Shown: piece by piece, positions 23,780-32,618 of the stretch
Layout of the letters: every line of letters starts with the position of its first letter
Numbering within the stretch: the first letter of the stretch is position 1
DNA from: Pseudonocardiales bacterium
Lineage (GTDB): Bacteria; Actinomycetota; Actinomycetes; Mycobacteriales; Pseudonocardiaceae
Direction: 5' to 3'
DNA length: 37,275 bases
Assembly: GCA_019244165.1 (NCBI GenBank)
Contig: JAFATA010000018.1
Span: 1 to 37,275 of the forward strand
The notes under the pieces: generated by a model
Seen by the model: the letters and a program-made list of their open reading frames with translations, nothing else
Database searches by the model: none
What the model was told of the DNA's origin: nothing
Position numbers and translations under genes: made by a program

Positions 23780-24521
23780 GGTTCTCTCCTTAGACTTCCA
23801 CTGGTTGCGGAGTAGTCTAGCTGGCATGAACGTCAATCGCTACCGACCCGGCGCAGTGGCGCGTAAAGATGACCCCATGTGGTCCTGCGGCTACTTTAAG
23901 CAGCAGTAATTGTGACCGCGCTGGTGGAAGTCGCCGAGGGATGGCCGTGGAAGATGCGACGATGCGACCGGGCTCGGTCCAAGCCAGGGTCTCGTGGGTA
24001 GCTGACCAATTTCGGTTGCCGCACGGTGCTTTTCAGTTGCCGTTTCGTTGTGATTTACACAGAGCGTGAGTCCGCATGGCGACAGAAGGACGACTGTAGC
24101 CGCACGTCAGCCACACTAGGCGGTAGCTGATCAATATTATGAAGCGAGTGGCTGCAAAAATTTCGTTCTCGGTCATAGGGCTCTTATCGTGCGCCGCCGC
24201 CGGGCCGGCCGCCCGCAGCGGAGCGAGGACCGGACGGTCCGGCAACCAGCGGCGGCGGCCGAAGGCCGTGCTTGACCCGAGAAAAGAAACTCCTCACAGC
24301 CCGCGCCTGGGTGATCACTCTGTGCGTATACGGCGGGGCTGGACAGGGTCAGTGTGGGGCGGGGGTCAGCTGGGGACTAGCGCGGTCGGGAGGTGGTGGA
24401 CTAGGCAGCAGACCTTCTCCCGGGCTGGTGCCGTCGGTGGAATAGACGCGTGGTTGACGACGGTTGCGATCGTGAGTGCCAGCGGGCTTCGTGCCGGGGT
24501 GAGTCCCAAGCACGTTCGGCG
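23780..24521. other. 742-bp spacer, promoter of the AAA+ operon and GC-rich remnant
   Basis: On the minus strand, TTGACG (complement of 23831-23836) with TACTCC (complement of 23809-23814) 16 bp further could be the operon promoter. From about 24180 to 24300 there is a very GC-rich stretch with GCGGAGCGAGGACCGG-type sequence that resembles mobile spacer DNA and does not encode a recognisable protein. Confidence 0.35.
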
Positions 24522-24851
24522 ATGCCGTTGGGGTTGGAGAAGGCGCTGCGTCTGTCGAGCCGGACGTTGGCTTGGTGGGACGGCCACCCTGTGTTCCGTA
24601 AGTTCGCCCGCGCGGTGTGGGCGGAGCTCGCCGAGATGGAACGGGCCGGTCGCCATCCCGTCGCCATCAACAGGATCCGGCACGTCCTGGTCAAGCGCCG
24701 GCCGACCTCGACGGGTTGGTGCCGGGGGTGTCCGTGCCGGAAATGGCGCGGCCCCGAGTTTCCCTGCTTCGTCTGGCACACGATTCATTGTGAGGCGCCC
24801 AGCTTTTTCCGGGTGCAACCGGAGCTCGGCCGCCCCCTGTCACCGCCCTAA
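24522..24851 (+). CDS. 109-aa hypothetical protein with CxxC motif
   Basis: Called from ATG 24522. The protein contains LAWWDGHPVFRKFARAVWAE, INRIRHVLVKRRPT, and a Cys cluster TGWCRGCPCRKW then FPCFVWHTIH. This pattern (WWDGHPVFR ... C-x2-C ... FPC) recurs in small actinomycete proteins located near XRE-TPR regulators; their role is unknown, with zinc binding plausible. It precedes the regulator at 25003 by about 150 bp. A frame extending to 24450 exists but has no support. Confidence 0.6.
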   Translation: MPLGLEKALRLSSRTLAWWDGHPVFRKFARAVWAELAEMERAGRHPVAINRIRHVLVKRRPTSTGWCRGCPCRKWRGPEFPCFVWHTIHCEAPSFFRVQPELGRPLSPP

Positions 24852-25002
24852 CCGAGACATCTCACGCCGTATCCACCACCCCCCAGTCGCCTTGCCCGGC
24901 GGTGCCGCCCCCCATGACCGCCGCCGGGCGAGGTACCCACCCCAGAAACAACACCATCACAGGAACGAGAGACCGTCTCACCAACGAGAAAGGTGATCAT
25001 TG

Positions 25003-26283
25003 GTGGGTCCCATTGACCCGGAGTTCTTTGACGGCGAGCAGATGCGTGCCGCGCTCACCGCCAGAGATATCGGCACCGTCTACCGGCTGCTCGGGCGCCA
25101 GGGGGTGAGTCAACGCCGGATCGCCCAGGTGACGGGTCAGTCGCAGTCGGAGGTGTGCGAGATCCTCAAGGGCCGCCAGGTGTGCAACATCTGGGTGCTC
25201 GAACGCATCGCCGACGGGCTCGGCATACCCCGATCCCGGATAGGTCTGAGCTACGGTGAGCAGACACCGGGCACCCGAAAAGAAAAAGAAATGGACGACA
25301 CCATGCAACGCCGCGTCCTGGTCGCCACCACCCTGGCCGCCGCGATGGGCGCGACGTGTGAGGGCCTGCCCGAGCTGGCCCTGCCCAGCGGCCACGTGCT
25401 GCCCTCACGACTGGGAATGACCCATGTGCGCACCGTACGGGCGGTCACCGAAGGGCTGCGCGGGCTGGGGCGCTACTACGGCGGACAAGCCGAGATGTTC
25501 CACGCAGCTGCCGGGATCTACACGCGGTGGATGCGGGTGCCCATGACCGATACCATCACCGCACAGCTCGGCGCCGCGCTGGCCGAGTTACATACGGAGG
25601 CGGGCTGGGCGTGCTACGACGCCGGGCTGGACGGGACCGGTCATTTCCTCCACGCCCAGCGCCTGGCCGGGCAGGCCCGAGACACCTATGGGATCGCTAA
25701 CGCCGCCTGGCACGCCGGGATAGTACTGACCCGTACCGGACACCCCAACGACGCGCTCAAACTCCTCCAACTCGGGGCCTACCAGCTGCGCCCCCAGGCC
25801 GACGACCACCGGGGAGCGACCCTCACCGCGCGGCTTAGCCGGACATCTGCGGGCGCCTACGCCCGCATGGGTGGCGTCGATGAAGCGATCCGGTGCCTCG
25901 CCGAGGCGCGCGAGGGATGGGAGCCCCACGATGTCTTCGAGCGCGCTGACGCTGAGCTGGGCACAGCCATCATCCAGCGCGAGCTAGGCCAGCTCGACAC
26001 CGCGCAACAGTTCGCCACCAGGGCGGCGCACACATACGGTGAGGACCACCGCCGAGGCCGCACCATGGCCGAACTCCTCCTCGCCGAGATCCACCTGCGA
26101 GCGGCGGAGCCCCGAGAATACACCCTGGCCCGTGAGGCCATCGAGAAGGCGAGCACCCTGCACTCCGTCGCCCTGCGACGGGAATGGCTGATCCCCCTGG
26201 TCACCGCCCTGGAAGCCCGACCCGGCACCGACAGCCAGGAACTAGTCCGAAAAGCCCGCCAGATCGCCACGACTCCGATTTAA
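25003..26283 (+). CDS. XRE-type HTH regulator with TPR-like C-terminus
   Basis: The 426-aa product is called from GTG 25003; TTG 25000 is an in-frame alternative. GAGAAAGGTG lies upstream. The N-terminal HTH reads GVSQRRIAQVTGQSQSEVCE then ILKGRQVCNIWVLERIADGL, followed by TPR-like helices (ELHTEAGWACYDAGLDG, TGHPNDALKLLQLG). It is the paralogue of the regulator at 4879-6357 but lacks the N-terminal zinc-like extension. The TIR-STAND-WD40 gene begins 77 bp downstream on the same strand, so it probably belongs to the same transcription unit or controls it. Confidence 0.82.
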   Translation: MGPIDPEFFDGEQMRAALTARDIGTVYRLLGRQGVSQRRIAQVTGQSQSEVCEILKGRQVCNIWVLERIADGLGIPRSRIGLSYGEQTPGTRKEKEMDDTMQRRVLVATTLAAAMGATCEGLPELALPSGHVLPSRLGMTHVRTVRAVTEGLRGLGRYYGGQAEMFHAAAGIYTRWMRVPMTDTITAQLGAALAELHTEAGWACYDAGLDGTGHFLHAQRLAGQARDTYGIANAAWHAGIVLTRTGHPNDALKLLQLGAYQLRPQADDHRGATLTARLSRTSAGAYARMGGVDEAIRCLAEAREGWEPHDVFERADAELGTAIIQRELGQLDTAQQFATRAAHTYGEDHRRGRTMAELLLAEIHLRAAEPREYTLAREAIEKASTLHSVALRREWLIPLVTALEARPGTDSQELVRKARQIATTPI

Positions 26284-26360
26284 GGATCTCACGTCCGCGC
26301 TTACTGGTGGCGGGTCAAATCGATTGTGTTAGCCCGCACCGTGAGGTATACCTTCGCGCT

Positions 26361-29300
26361 GTGGCGCGAGGGGCGGGAGAAGGGGAAGTAGCCAGGGTAT
26401 TTATCAGCTATGCCAGTGTGGACATCACCACGGCCCAGCAGGTGTGCCGGTGGCTGGAGGGTGATGGCCACGAGGTGTTCCTGGCGCAGGATTTGAGGAC
26501 GGGGATCGCCGCCGGGGAGCAGTGGCGTTCCCGGCTTGAGGAGCGGTTGCGCTGGGCTGACGCGGTAGTCTGCGTGATCACCTCGGCTGCGGTGGCCTCG
26601 CCGTGGTGTTCGCACGAGATCAGCAGTGCCCTGTCGCGGGGCAGCCAGCTGATTCCGGTCCTAGCGGAGGCGGGCGTCACCCATCCCCTGCTAGTCGATC
26701 TCCAGTACCTTGACCTGACCCGGAACCCGGCGGCGGGCCCCGCGAAGCTCGCTGAGGTGTTACGCCGGATCGGTGCCGCCGGAGGTCTCGGGTGGCCGGA
26801 TGATCGATCCGCGTTCCCGGGGCTGCGCCCGTTCGATGTCACGCAACATCGGGCGTTCTTCGGCCGAACCCAGGAGACCGGGGAACTCGCTGAGCTGCTG
26901 CGATCGCCCACTGAACACGCCAAAGCCGCCTTGCTGCTCGTGGTAGGCCCCTCCGGGAGCGGCAAATCCTCGCTGGTCCGGGCTGGGCTGCTGCCGGTGA
27001 TGGCTCAGGAGCCGGGTTGGGTGACACTGCCAACGATCCTGCCGGGTGCTGATCCGCTGGCGGCACTGGCCCGGGAACTGGCGGCCGCCGCCCGGCGCAG
27101 CAGTCTGGACTGGACGATCGATGACATTCATAACCAGTTCGCCCGGCGCGGTCTGGTAGGGCTGGCCGATGAGCTGCTGCTGGCCGCCCCTGGTGGTCCC
27201 GCGCGGCACCTGTTGATTGTGGTGGACCAGTTCGAAGAGCTGCTCACTCAGAGCGGCTCCACCGAGCGCGCTCGGTTCGCCGAGCTGCTGTGCCCGGCGC
27301 TGGCCGCTCCGGTGCACGTGGTGGGGACTGTGCGCCCGGAGTTCCTCGACCCACTGCTGAGCGACACCGCTCTGACCAGTCTGACCACGAGTCTTTACCC
27401 GCTGCGACCCCTGGCCCGCGAGGCGCTGCGCCTAGTGATCACAGGACCAGCCAGGCTGGTAGGCATCGACGTCGAGGATCACCTGGTGGCCCAACTGGTC
27501 GAGGACACCGGCACCGGAGAGGCCCTCCCGCTGCTGGCGTTCACCCTGGCCCAACTCGCCCAGGGAGTCCACCGCGGCGGTCAGCTGTCCACCGCACGCT
27601 ACGACGAACTCGGCGGAGTGCAAGGTGCCCTGACCCGCCAAGCCGACCTGGCCCTCACGGAGGCGAGTGCGACCAGCGGCAGAGACCGAGCGGCAGTCCT
27701 TAGCGGGTTGTTGCGGGTGGTCACCGTGGATGAACAAAGTCGGCCCACCCGCTGGCGGGTTCCCCGCGCCGAGTTGCCGGAACCGGTAACCCGAGAACTG
27801 GACGTCTTTGTCGCGCGACGCTTGCTGAGCACCGACACCGACAACGGCACGGTGGTCATCGGAGTAGCTCACGAGGCATTCCTGTCCTTCTGGGCACCGC
27901 TGGCCCACGCAATCGACGCTAACGCCTCAGCGCTACGCGCCCGCCGCGCGGTCGAGCAAGCCGCCACCGAATGGACCACCCACGACCGCCCACCGGCCCG
28001 ATTGTGGGAACGCGGGCAACTCGCCGCCGCCCTCGCCGACACCGGCGCCCACCTTCGCGCCGGCGAACTGATCACCGACCGGGTGGAACTCAGCCCCACC
28101 GCACGAACCTTCCTGCACACCAGCATCCGCCGGGACCGCCTCCGGCGAGGGCGCGCCATCACCGTACTCTCGGTCCTACTCGTCCTTGCCCTGGTCGCGG
28201 CTGGCTTCGCCGTGGCCCAGCAACGCAACGCGGAACAGCAACGCAACCTCGCGGTATCCCAGCGGGTCGCCGGCCAAGCCCTCGACCTCCGAACCACCGA
28301 CCCGGCCCTAGCCGCGCAACTCGATATGGCCGCCTACCAACTTACTCCGACCCCTGAAGCTCACGGCAGCCTGCTCAGCATTGCCACCGCCCCCTACGCC
28401 ACCCCACTGATCGGCCACACCGGCGACGTTATTTCGGCGGCCTTCAGTCCCGACGGACGCACCCTGGCCACCGGCAGCGGCGACGACACCACCCGGCTGT
28501 GGGACATCAGCGACCCTCACCATCCCAACCCGCTAGGCGTCCTTACCGGGCACACCAACGCCGTCTTCTCGGTGGCGTTCAGTCCCGACGGGCATACCCT
28601 GGCCACCGGCAGCGGCGACGACACCACCCGGCTGTGGGATATCAGTGACCTCCATCACCCCAACCCGCTGAGCACCCTGTCCGGCCACACCAACGCCGTC
28701 AGTTCGGTGGCATTCAGCCCCGACGGACGCACCCTGGCCACCGGCAGCGGCGATCACACCGCCCGGTTGTGGGACGCCAGCGACCTTCATCACCCTAGTC
28801 CGCTGAGCACCCTGTCTGGCCACACCGGCATCGTCTACTCAGTGGGGTTTAGTCCCGATGGGCGCACCCTGGCCACCGGCAGCGCCGATGACACCGCCCG
28901 GTTGTGGGACGTCCCTGAACCCGTCGTGGCTGCAGGTCACACCAGCTACGTCGCGTCGGTGGCGTTCAGTGCCGACGGGCGCACCCTGGCCACCGGCAAC
29001 TACGACGTGACCACGCGGTTGTGGGATGTCAGCGATGCTCGCCACCCTAGCCCGCTGAGTACCCTGTCCGGCCACACCAGCAGCGTCTTCTCGGTGGGGT
29101 TTAGTCCCGATGGGCGCACCCTGGCCACCGGCAGCGCCGATGACACCGCCCGGTTGTGGGATCTCAGCAACCCCCACCACCCCAACCCGCTGAGCACCCT
29201 GTCCGGCCACACCAACGCCGTCACTTCGGTGGCGTTCAGTCCCAACGGGCACATCCTGGTCACCGGCAGCAGCGACGGTACCGCCCGGTTGTGGGATCTC

Positions 29301-29813
29301 AGCAACCCCCACCACCCTAGCCAGCTAAGCACCCTGTCCGGTCACACCAAAGCCGTCCTCTCGGTGGCGTTTAGTCCCAACGGGCAGACTCTGCTCACTG
29401 GTAACTACGATGAAACCGCGCGGCTGTGGGATGTCAGCGACCCTCACCACCCCAACCCGCTAGGCGTCCTTACCGGTCACACCAGCTATGTCCAGTCGGT
29501 GGCGTTCAGTCCCGACGGGCACACCTTGGCCACGAGCAGCGCCGATGACACCGCGCGGCTGTGGGATGTTAGTGACGTTCACCACCCCAGCTCGCTAGGC
29601 GTCCTTACCGGTCACACCGACACCGTCGTCTCGGTAGCGTTCAGTCCCGACGGACATACCCTGGCCACCGGCAGCAACGATGGCACGGCGAGGTTGTGGG
29701 AAACGAGCGTCGCTCGTGTCACCGCTCGATTCTGTGGCATCACCCCGACCATCACCCACACTGAGTGGGATAATTATCTCGCCGGCTTTGCGTACCGTCC
29801 TCCCTGCGGATGA
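26361..29813 (+). CDS. TIR-nSTAND-WD40 protein (NLR-like immune receptor)
   Basis: The 1150-aa product is called from GTG 26361, just before the TIR domain; the open frame reaches into the regulator. The TIR domain (about 10-140) has VARVFISYASVD and SPWCSHEI, whose Glu fits the catalytic residue of NAD-cleaving TIRs. The nSTAND domain starts at FPGLRPF (about 151), with Walker A GPSGSGKSS (about 195) and Walker B LIVVDQFEELL (about 284). A membrane span (VLSVLLVLALVAAGFAVA, about 600-620) follows, then ten WD40 units (about 685-1135) and a tail with EWDNYLAGFAY. The layout parallels NLR receptors: WD40 senses, STAND oligomerises, TIR degrades NAD. The 3' end overlaps the HAD gene by 40 bp. 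Confidence 0.88.
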   Translation: MARGAGEGEVARVFISYASVDITTAQQVCRWLEGDGHEVFLAQDLRTGIAAGEQWRSRLEERLRWADAVVCVITSAAVASPWCSHEISSALSRGSQLIPVLAEAGVTHPLLVDLQYLDLTRNPAAGPAKLAEVLRRIGAAGGLGWPDDRSAFPGLRPFDVTQHRAFFGRTQETGELAELLRSPTEHAKAALLLVVGPSGSGKSSLVRAGLLPVMAQEPGWVTLPTILPGADPLAALARELAAAARRSSLDWTIDDIHNQFARRGLVGLADELLLAAPGGPARHLLIVVDQFEELLTQSGSTERARFAELLCPALAAPVHVVGTVRPEFLDPLLSDTALTSLTTSLYPLRPLAREALRLVITGPARLVGIDVEDHLVAQLVEDTGTGEALPLLAFTLAQLAQGVHRGGQLSTARYDELGGVQGALTRQADLALTEASATSGRDRAAVLSGLLRVVTVDEQSRPTRWRVPRAELPEPVTRELDVFVARRLLSTDTDNGTVVIGVAHEAFLSFWAPLAHAIDANASALRARRAVEQAATEWTTHDRPPARLWERGQLAAALADTGAHLRAGELITDRVELSPTARTFLHTSIRRDRLRRGRAITVLSVLLVLALVAAGFAVAQQRNAEQQRNLAVSQRVAGQALDLRTTDPALAAQLDMAAYQLTPTPEAHGSLLSIATAPYATPLIGHTGDVISAAFSPDGRTLATGSGDDTTRLWDISDPHHPNPLGVLTGHTNAVFSVAFSPDGHTLATGSGDDTTRLWDISDLHHPNPLSTLSGHTNAVSSVAFSPDGRTLATGSGDHTARLWDASDLHHPSPLSTLSGHTGIVYSVGFSPDGRTLATGSADDTARLWDVPEPVVAAGHTSYVASVAFSADGRTLATGNYDVTTRLWDVSDARHPSPLSTLSGHTSSVFSVGFSPDGRTLATGSADDTARLWDLSNPHHPNPLSTLSGHTNAVTSVAFSPNGHILVTGSSDGTARLWDLSNPHHPSQLSTLSGHTKAVLSVAFSPNGQTLLTGNYDETARLWDVSDPHHPNPLGVLTGHTSYVQSVAFSPDGHTLATSSADDTARLWDVSDVHHPSSLGVLTGHTDTVVSVAFSPDGHTLATGSNDGTARLWETSVARVTARFCGITPTITHTEWDNYLAGFAYRPPCG
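28413..29720 (+). repeat. Ten tandem WD40-coding repeats, mostly 135 bp
   Basis: Ten units of 45 codons, except the fourth (39 codons), each GHTxxVxSVAFSPDGxTLAT then LWD. Units are nearly identical at DNA level: 28842-28909 and 29094-29161 share 68 bp without a mismatch. This is far closer than protein selection alone would need and points to recent duplication or gene conversion. Confidence 0.85.
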
Positions 29814-30481
29814 GCTTCCTCTGATGGCTCACTGAGCGGGCGGGGAAATGTCGTGAGTGCGTCGGGTAGCTCGGTGAGTGAGTCGATGTCGAGGTCTGCG
29901 GTGCCGGGTTGGTGGGTGATGTAGCCCCAGGGGCCGCGTTTGATGGAGATGGTACAAAGGCCGGCTGTGGTGGCGGGGTGGAGGTCGTTGTCGAGGCGGT
30001 CGCCGACGTAGGCGATCTCGCCCGGCTGATGGCCGCTGACCGCGATGAGTTTGTGGAAAAACGCGATGTCGGGTTTGGTGACGCCCCAGTCGTCGGAGGT
30101 GGCGAGGATGTCGCAGGGGAGGTTGAGTTCGCGGAGGAATCGGCCGGCTCGGGTGGTCTGGTTACCGGCGATGCCGACGAAGTACCCGGTGTCTTTGAGT
30201 GTTTGCAGGCAGGGGCGGACATCAGGGTAGAGATCGTTGCCGTTGAGGTATTCACCAAGACCGGACTCAAGACGGGCTTGGCGTTCGGTGTCGAGATTGA
30301 AGTCGGGACGGAAGTACTGGAACACCTGACGGTAGTCCTCACCACGAGCGATGACAGCACCGAACATGGCCGAGAAGGTGTGTCGGGGAATGCCGAGCCA
30401 GTCGGCCCAGGTGCCGTATTCGCGGGTCTCGTTGATGAGGACCTCTCCGACGTCGAACCAGACCGCGCGGATCGGCGACAT
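29774..30481 (-). CDS. HAD-family hydrolase
   Basis: ATG 30481 starts a 235-aa product. HAD motifs are in order: motif I FDVGEVLIN (Asp nucleophile, although the usual second Asp is Glu), motif II GIAGNQT, motif III VTKPD with the Lys, and motif IV YVGDRLDND. The cap lies between motifs I and II. HAD enzymes of this subfamily are phosphatases on small molecules; the substrate is unknown. The XRE regulator ending at 30511 is directly upstream on the same strand, 29 bp away, so they form an operon. The last 40 bp overlap the end of the TIR gene on the other strand. Confidence 0.82.
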   Translation of the reverse strand: MSPIRAVWFDVGEVLINETREYGTWADWLGIPRHTFSAMFGAVIARGEDYRQVFQYFRPDFNLDTERQARLESGLGEYLNGNDLYPDVRPCLQTLKDTGYFVGIAGNQTTRAGRFLRELNLPCDILATSDDWGVTKPDIAFFHKLIAVSGHQPGEIAYVGDRLDNDLHPATTAGLCTISIKRGPWGYITHQPGTADLDIDSLTELPDALTTFPRPLSEPSEEAHPQGGRYAKPAR

Positions 30482-30510
30482 GGGCGGGGCGTCCTTCCTC
30501 TTCGAAGCGG

Positions 30511-31905
30511 CTAGTTCAGGGCGGCGAGCTGCTCATCCAGAACCCGGACCGGGCTGGTGGTCTTCCACGGATCAAGGGCAGCGCGGAACTCACGCAGCCG
30601 CCCGGCGCCGGTAGCGTACCCGGCCTGATGGAGCTGATGCGCGGCGTCGATGGCGATCCCGCAGGCGTGGTCGAGGTTCCCGTCGTGCAGCTCGACGGTC
30701 GCCAAGTCGGCGAGGAACACGGCCCGCTGCTTGACCGCCGAGCGGGCCAGTGTGCCCAGCGCGCCGCTCAGCTCCGTGCGGGCGTCGTCGTACCGGCCAG
30801 CACGCAGGGTGGCGTAGCCGGCGAACCCGGCCAGGCGGGTGGCGTCGTAGTAGTCAAACCACCCCAACTCCAGTGTCAGCCCAGGGATGACGAGGGTGTC
30901 GCGGGCACGATCGAGGGCGTGCAGGGCAGCGGTGGGGTTGCCCGCGTTGGTGTGCATTTCTGACTCCACCGCAGCCAGCCAGGACTTGATCAGGCCACAC
31001 GGTGTGGACCTGAGATGCTCCTCGGCGCCGTGCAGGTAGTCCAGCGCGGCGCTGAACCCGTGCTCGGCGGCGGGAATGAACGCGACGTGGGCGAGCGCGG
31101 CGACGGCCTGCAAGTGGTCGCCGGCCTCGCGGGCGGCTTCCAGCGCCAGGCTGTAGTAGGCGCGAGCGCCCATCGGGTCGTGCAGGTCGAAAAACGCCAA
31201 CCGCCCAGCCAGGGTAGCGACCCGGGCGCGGTTGACCAGCAGCCGCTGCCGCTCAGCGGGTGCGGGGCTTTCGCGCAGCAGGTCACCGAGGGTGGACAGG
31301 TGCGCCACCACGGGTGTCATGAGCGCGCCAGGAGCGGTGCAGTGGTACAGCGTCTGGTACCGGTCGGCCAGGTAATCCAGGTCCCGGACGTTGTCCGGGG
31401 TGGGCTTACCGGAGCGCGAACGCCGCGCGGACTCCGCGACCGAGGGCAGGGCGGTGAGCGTGGGCATGATGCCCATCAGCTTGAGCGCGACCCGGCGTTT
31501 CATCAGATCGTCTTTCCACGCCTCGAACATCCTCGGCTGCAGGATGCCCCCCGCGCTGCCGAGCTGATCGAGAATCGCGGCGGCTCCACCCAGGGCATCC
31601 ACCAGACCCTGTTCGGTCACTGCGGGCGACGCGGCGAGCGGCGACGAGCTGGTCTTGTTCTTCGTCAGCCGGGCGATGCCGAGGTACTCGGACGTGGCCC
31701 CGTACAGCAGGCACAACAGCTCGCGATAACGCGGGCTCGGGTTCTTGTCCCCACGCTCCCACTTCGCGATCATGTCGGCGTTCACCCCGACCCGTTCCCC
31801 GAAACGCACCCACGCCAGACGCGCGAGCTGCTCAGCGGCCTCCTCCTGCGTCCAACCCCGGTCCTGGCGCGCCTCTCGCAGCCCCGAGCCCCTCGGTGCC
31901 TCCAT
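30511..31905 (-). CDS. XRE-family regulator with TPR-like domain
   Basis: The 464-aa product starts at ATG 31905, with GGGAG upstream. The HTH (residues about 8-65) reads LREARQDRGWTQEEAAEQLA and VNADMIAKWERGDKNPSPRY. The long C-terminal part is TPR-like (AYYSLALEAAREAGDHLQAV). Unlike the regulators at 4879 and 25003, the HTH is of the classic XRE plasmid-repressor type. It diverges from the SCO3933-like/tra/rep operon, and the shared promoter holds GGACTAG repeats, so it probably represses or activates the AICE core genes. Confidence 0.82.
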   Translation of the reverse strand: MEAPRGSGLREARQDRGWTQEEAAEQLARLAWVRFGERVGVNADMIAKWERGDKNPSPRYRELLCLLYGATSEYLGIARLTKNKTSSSPLAASPAVTEQGLVDALGGAAAILDQLGSAGGILQPRMFEAWKDDLMKRRVALKLMGIMPTLTALPSVAESARRSRSGKPTPDNVRDLDYLADRYQTLYHCTAPGALMTPVVAHLSTLGDLLRESPAPAERQRLLVNRARVATLAGRLAFFDLHDPMGARAYYSLALEAAREAGDHLQAVAALAHVAFIPAAEHGFSAALDYLHGAEEHLRSTPCGLIKSWLAAVESEMHTNAGNPTAALHALDRARDTLVIPGLTLELGWFDYYDATRLAGFAGYATLRAGRYDDARTELSGALGTLARSAVKQRAVFLADLATVELHDGNLDHACGIAIDAAHQLHQAGYATGAGRLREFRAALDPWKTTSPVRVLDEQLAALN

Positions 31906-31976
31906 CTCGACCGCGCTCCCCTCGTCGTTGCCTGCCCGCTCAACATAACCCGCTGCCCTGACATCTCCCGGGGAAC

Positions 31977-32011
31977 GGGACTAGCAACCGGACTAGTGCC
32001 GGACTAGTCCG
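31977..32011. promoter_or_regulatory. Putative operator: three GGACTAG repeats, last one palindromic
   Basis: GGGACTAG at 31977-31984, CGGACTAG at 31989-31996 and CGGACTAG at 32000-32007, spaced 12 and 11 bp. The last extends to the palindrome CGGACTAGTCCG (32000-32011). It lies between the divergent XRE gene (start 31905) and the AICE core operon (start 32089), fitting a control site for both. Confidence 0.6.
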
Positions 32012-32088
32012 CAGACCCCCTCGAAACAGACATCTTGCCGTTTCCTAAGAGCACGGGCCAAACGGCCCACTCAAGGAGGAACAGCCAG

Positions 32089-32415
32089 ATGCAACTGGAG
32101 ATCAAGACCGAGGGCGTGGACTTCGTGGTATCGCGCGCTCCACAGCCGAAAAGCGACAACGACGGTCGGCAGAAAACCGACCGGGAGACCGGTCAGCCGC
32201 TGTGCGTGACCGAACTGGTGGCGATGGACACCACCGGCGCGGAAGTCATCAAAGTCACCACCGCCGGGCAACCGAACGTCACCAAGCGCCAACTCGTCAC
32301 GGTGAGCAAGCTCGTCGCGACGCCATGGAACATCGACGGGCGCGGCGGGGTGGCGTTCCGGGCCAACTCGATCACCCCGGCGAAGGCCAGCACCGCCCCG
32401 GCGGCAGGTGCCTGA
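32089..32415 (+). CDS. SCO3933-family regulatory protein
   Basis: ATG 32089 lies behind CAAGGAGGAAC; a longer frame from 32035 lacks this. The 108-aa beta-rich product has VDFVVSRAPQPK, TDRETGQPLCVTELVAMDTT, and VATPWNIDGRGGVAFRANSI then TPA, the layout of the SCO3933 family found at the start of AICE core operons in streptomycetes and relatives. These are annotated as regulatory, with no defined mechanism. The stop overlaps the next ATG (TGATG). Confidence 0.8.
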   Translation: MQLEIKTEGVDFVVSRAPQPKSDNDGRQKTDRETGQPLCVTELVAMDTTGAEVIKVTTAGQPNVTKRQLVTVSKLVATPWNIDGRGGVAFRANSITPAKASTAPAAGA

Positions 32416-32459
32416 TGAGCACACAAGTGATCAACGAGCTGGCGCGGCTCGTCCCCTAG
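32415..32459 (+). CDS. Possible 14-aa peptide, translationally coupled
   Basis: ATG 32415 overlaps the stop of the SCO3933-like gene and opens MSTQVINELARLVP, ending TAG 32457-32459. It is very short; coupling and the immediately following hairpin make it a candidate leader peptide rather than an independent gene. Confidence 0.3.
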   Translation: MSTQVINELARLVP

Positions 32460-32465
32460 TGCGAC

Positions 32466-32505
32466 GCCCGGCCGGTCGGGCCTGCGAAATCCAGGCCGGC
32501 CGGGC
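32466..32505 (+). terminator. Strong GC hairpin, attenuator or terminator
   Basis: GCCCGGCCGG (32466-32475) pairs perfectly with CCGGCCGGGC (32496-32505), with a nested GGGCCTG/CAGGCC. No T-run follows, as is usual in actinomycetes. Being inside the core operon, it may attenuate read-through from the SCO3933-like gene into the translocase and rep genes. Confidence 0.55.
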
Positions 32506-32546
32506 GCCGTGCTCCACCCATCGATGCCAGGACAAGAGGAGCTGTG

Positions 32547-32618
32547 ATGAGCCTACGGCGGGGCGAGCACGCCCCGAACCGCCAGCGTGGTGACCGATAC
32601 CCCGGCGGTGAGCGCTGA
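32547..32618 (+). CDS. 23-aa basic leader peptide before the translocase
   Basis: ATG 32547 has AAGAGGAGCTG upstream. The 23-aa frame MSLRRGEHAPNRQRGDRYPG ends at TGA 32616-32618, sharing one base with the translocase ATG (TGATG). It probably serves to couple translation into the translocase gene. Confidence 0.45.
   Translation: MSLRRGEHAPNRQRGDRYPGGER

Noticed and set aside
24139..24996. Plus-strand ORF of 285 codons
   Set aside because: Low-complexity Arg/Gly-rich translation crossing a GC-rich spacer; the better supported 109-aa gene lies in another frame.
25015..26725. GACCCGGA motifs as TraB recognition sites (clt)
   Set aside because: Only isolated copies inside coding sequence (about 25015 and 26717); no cluster in a non-coding site.
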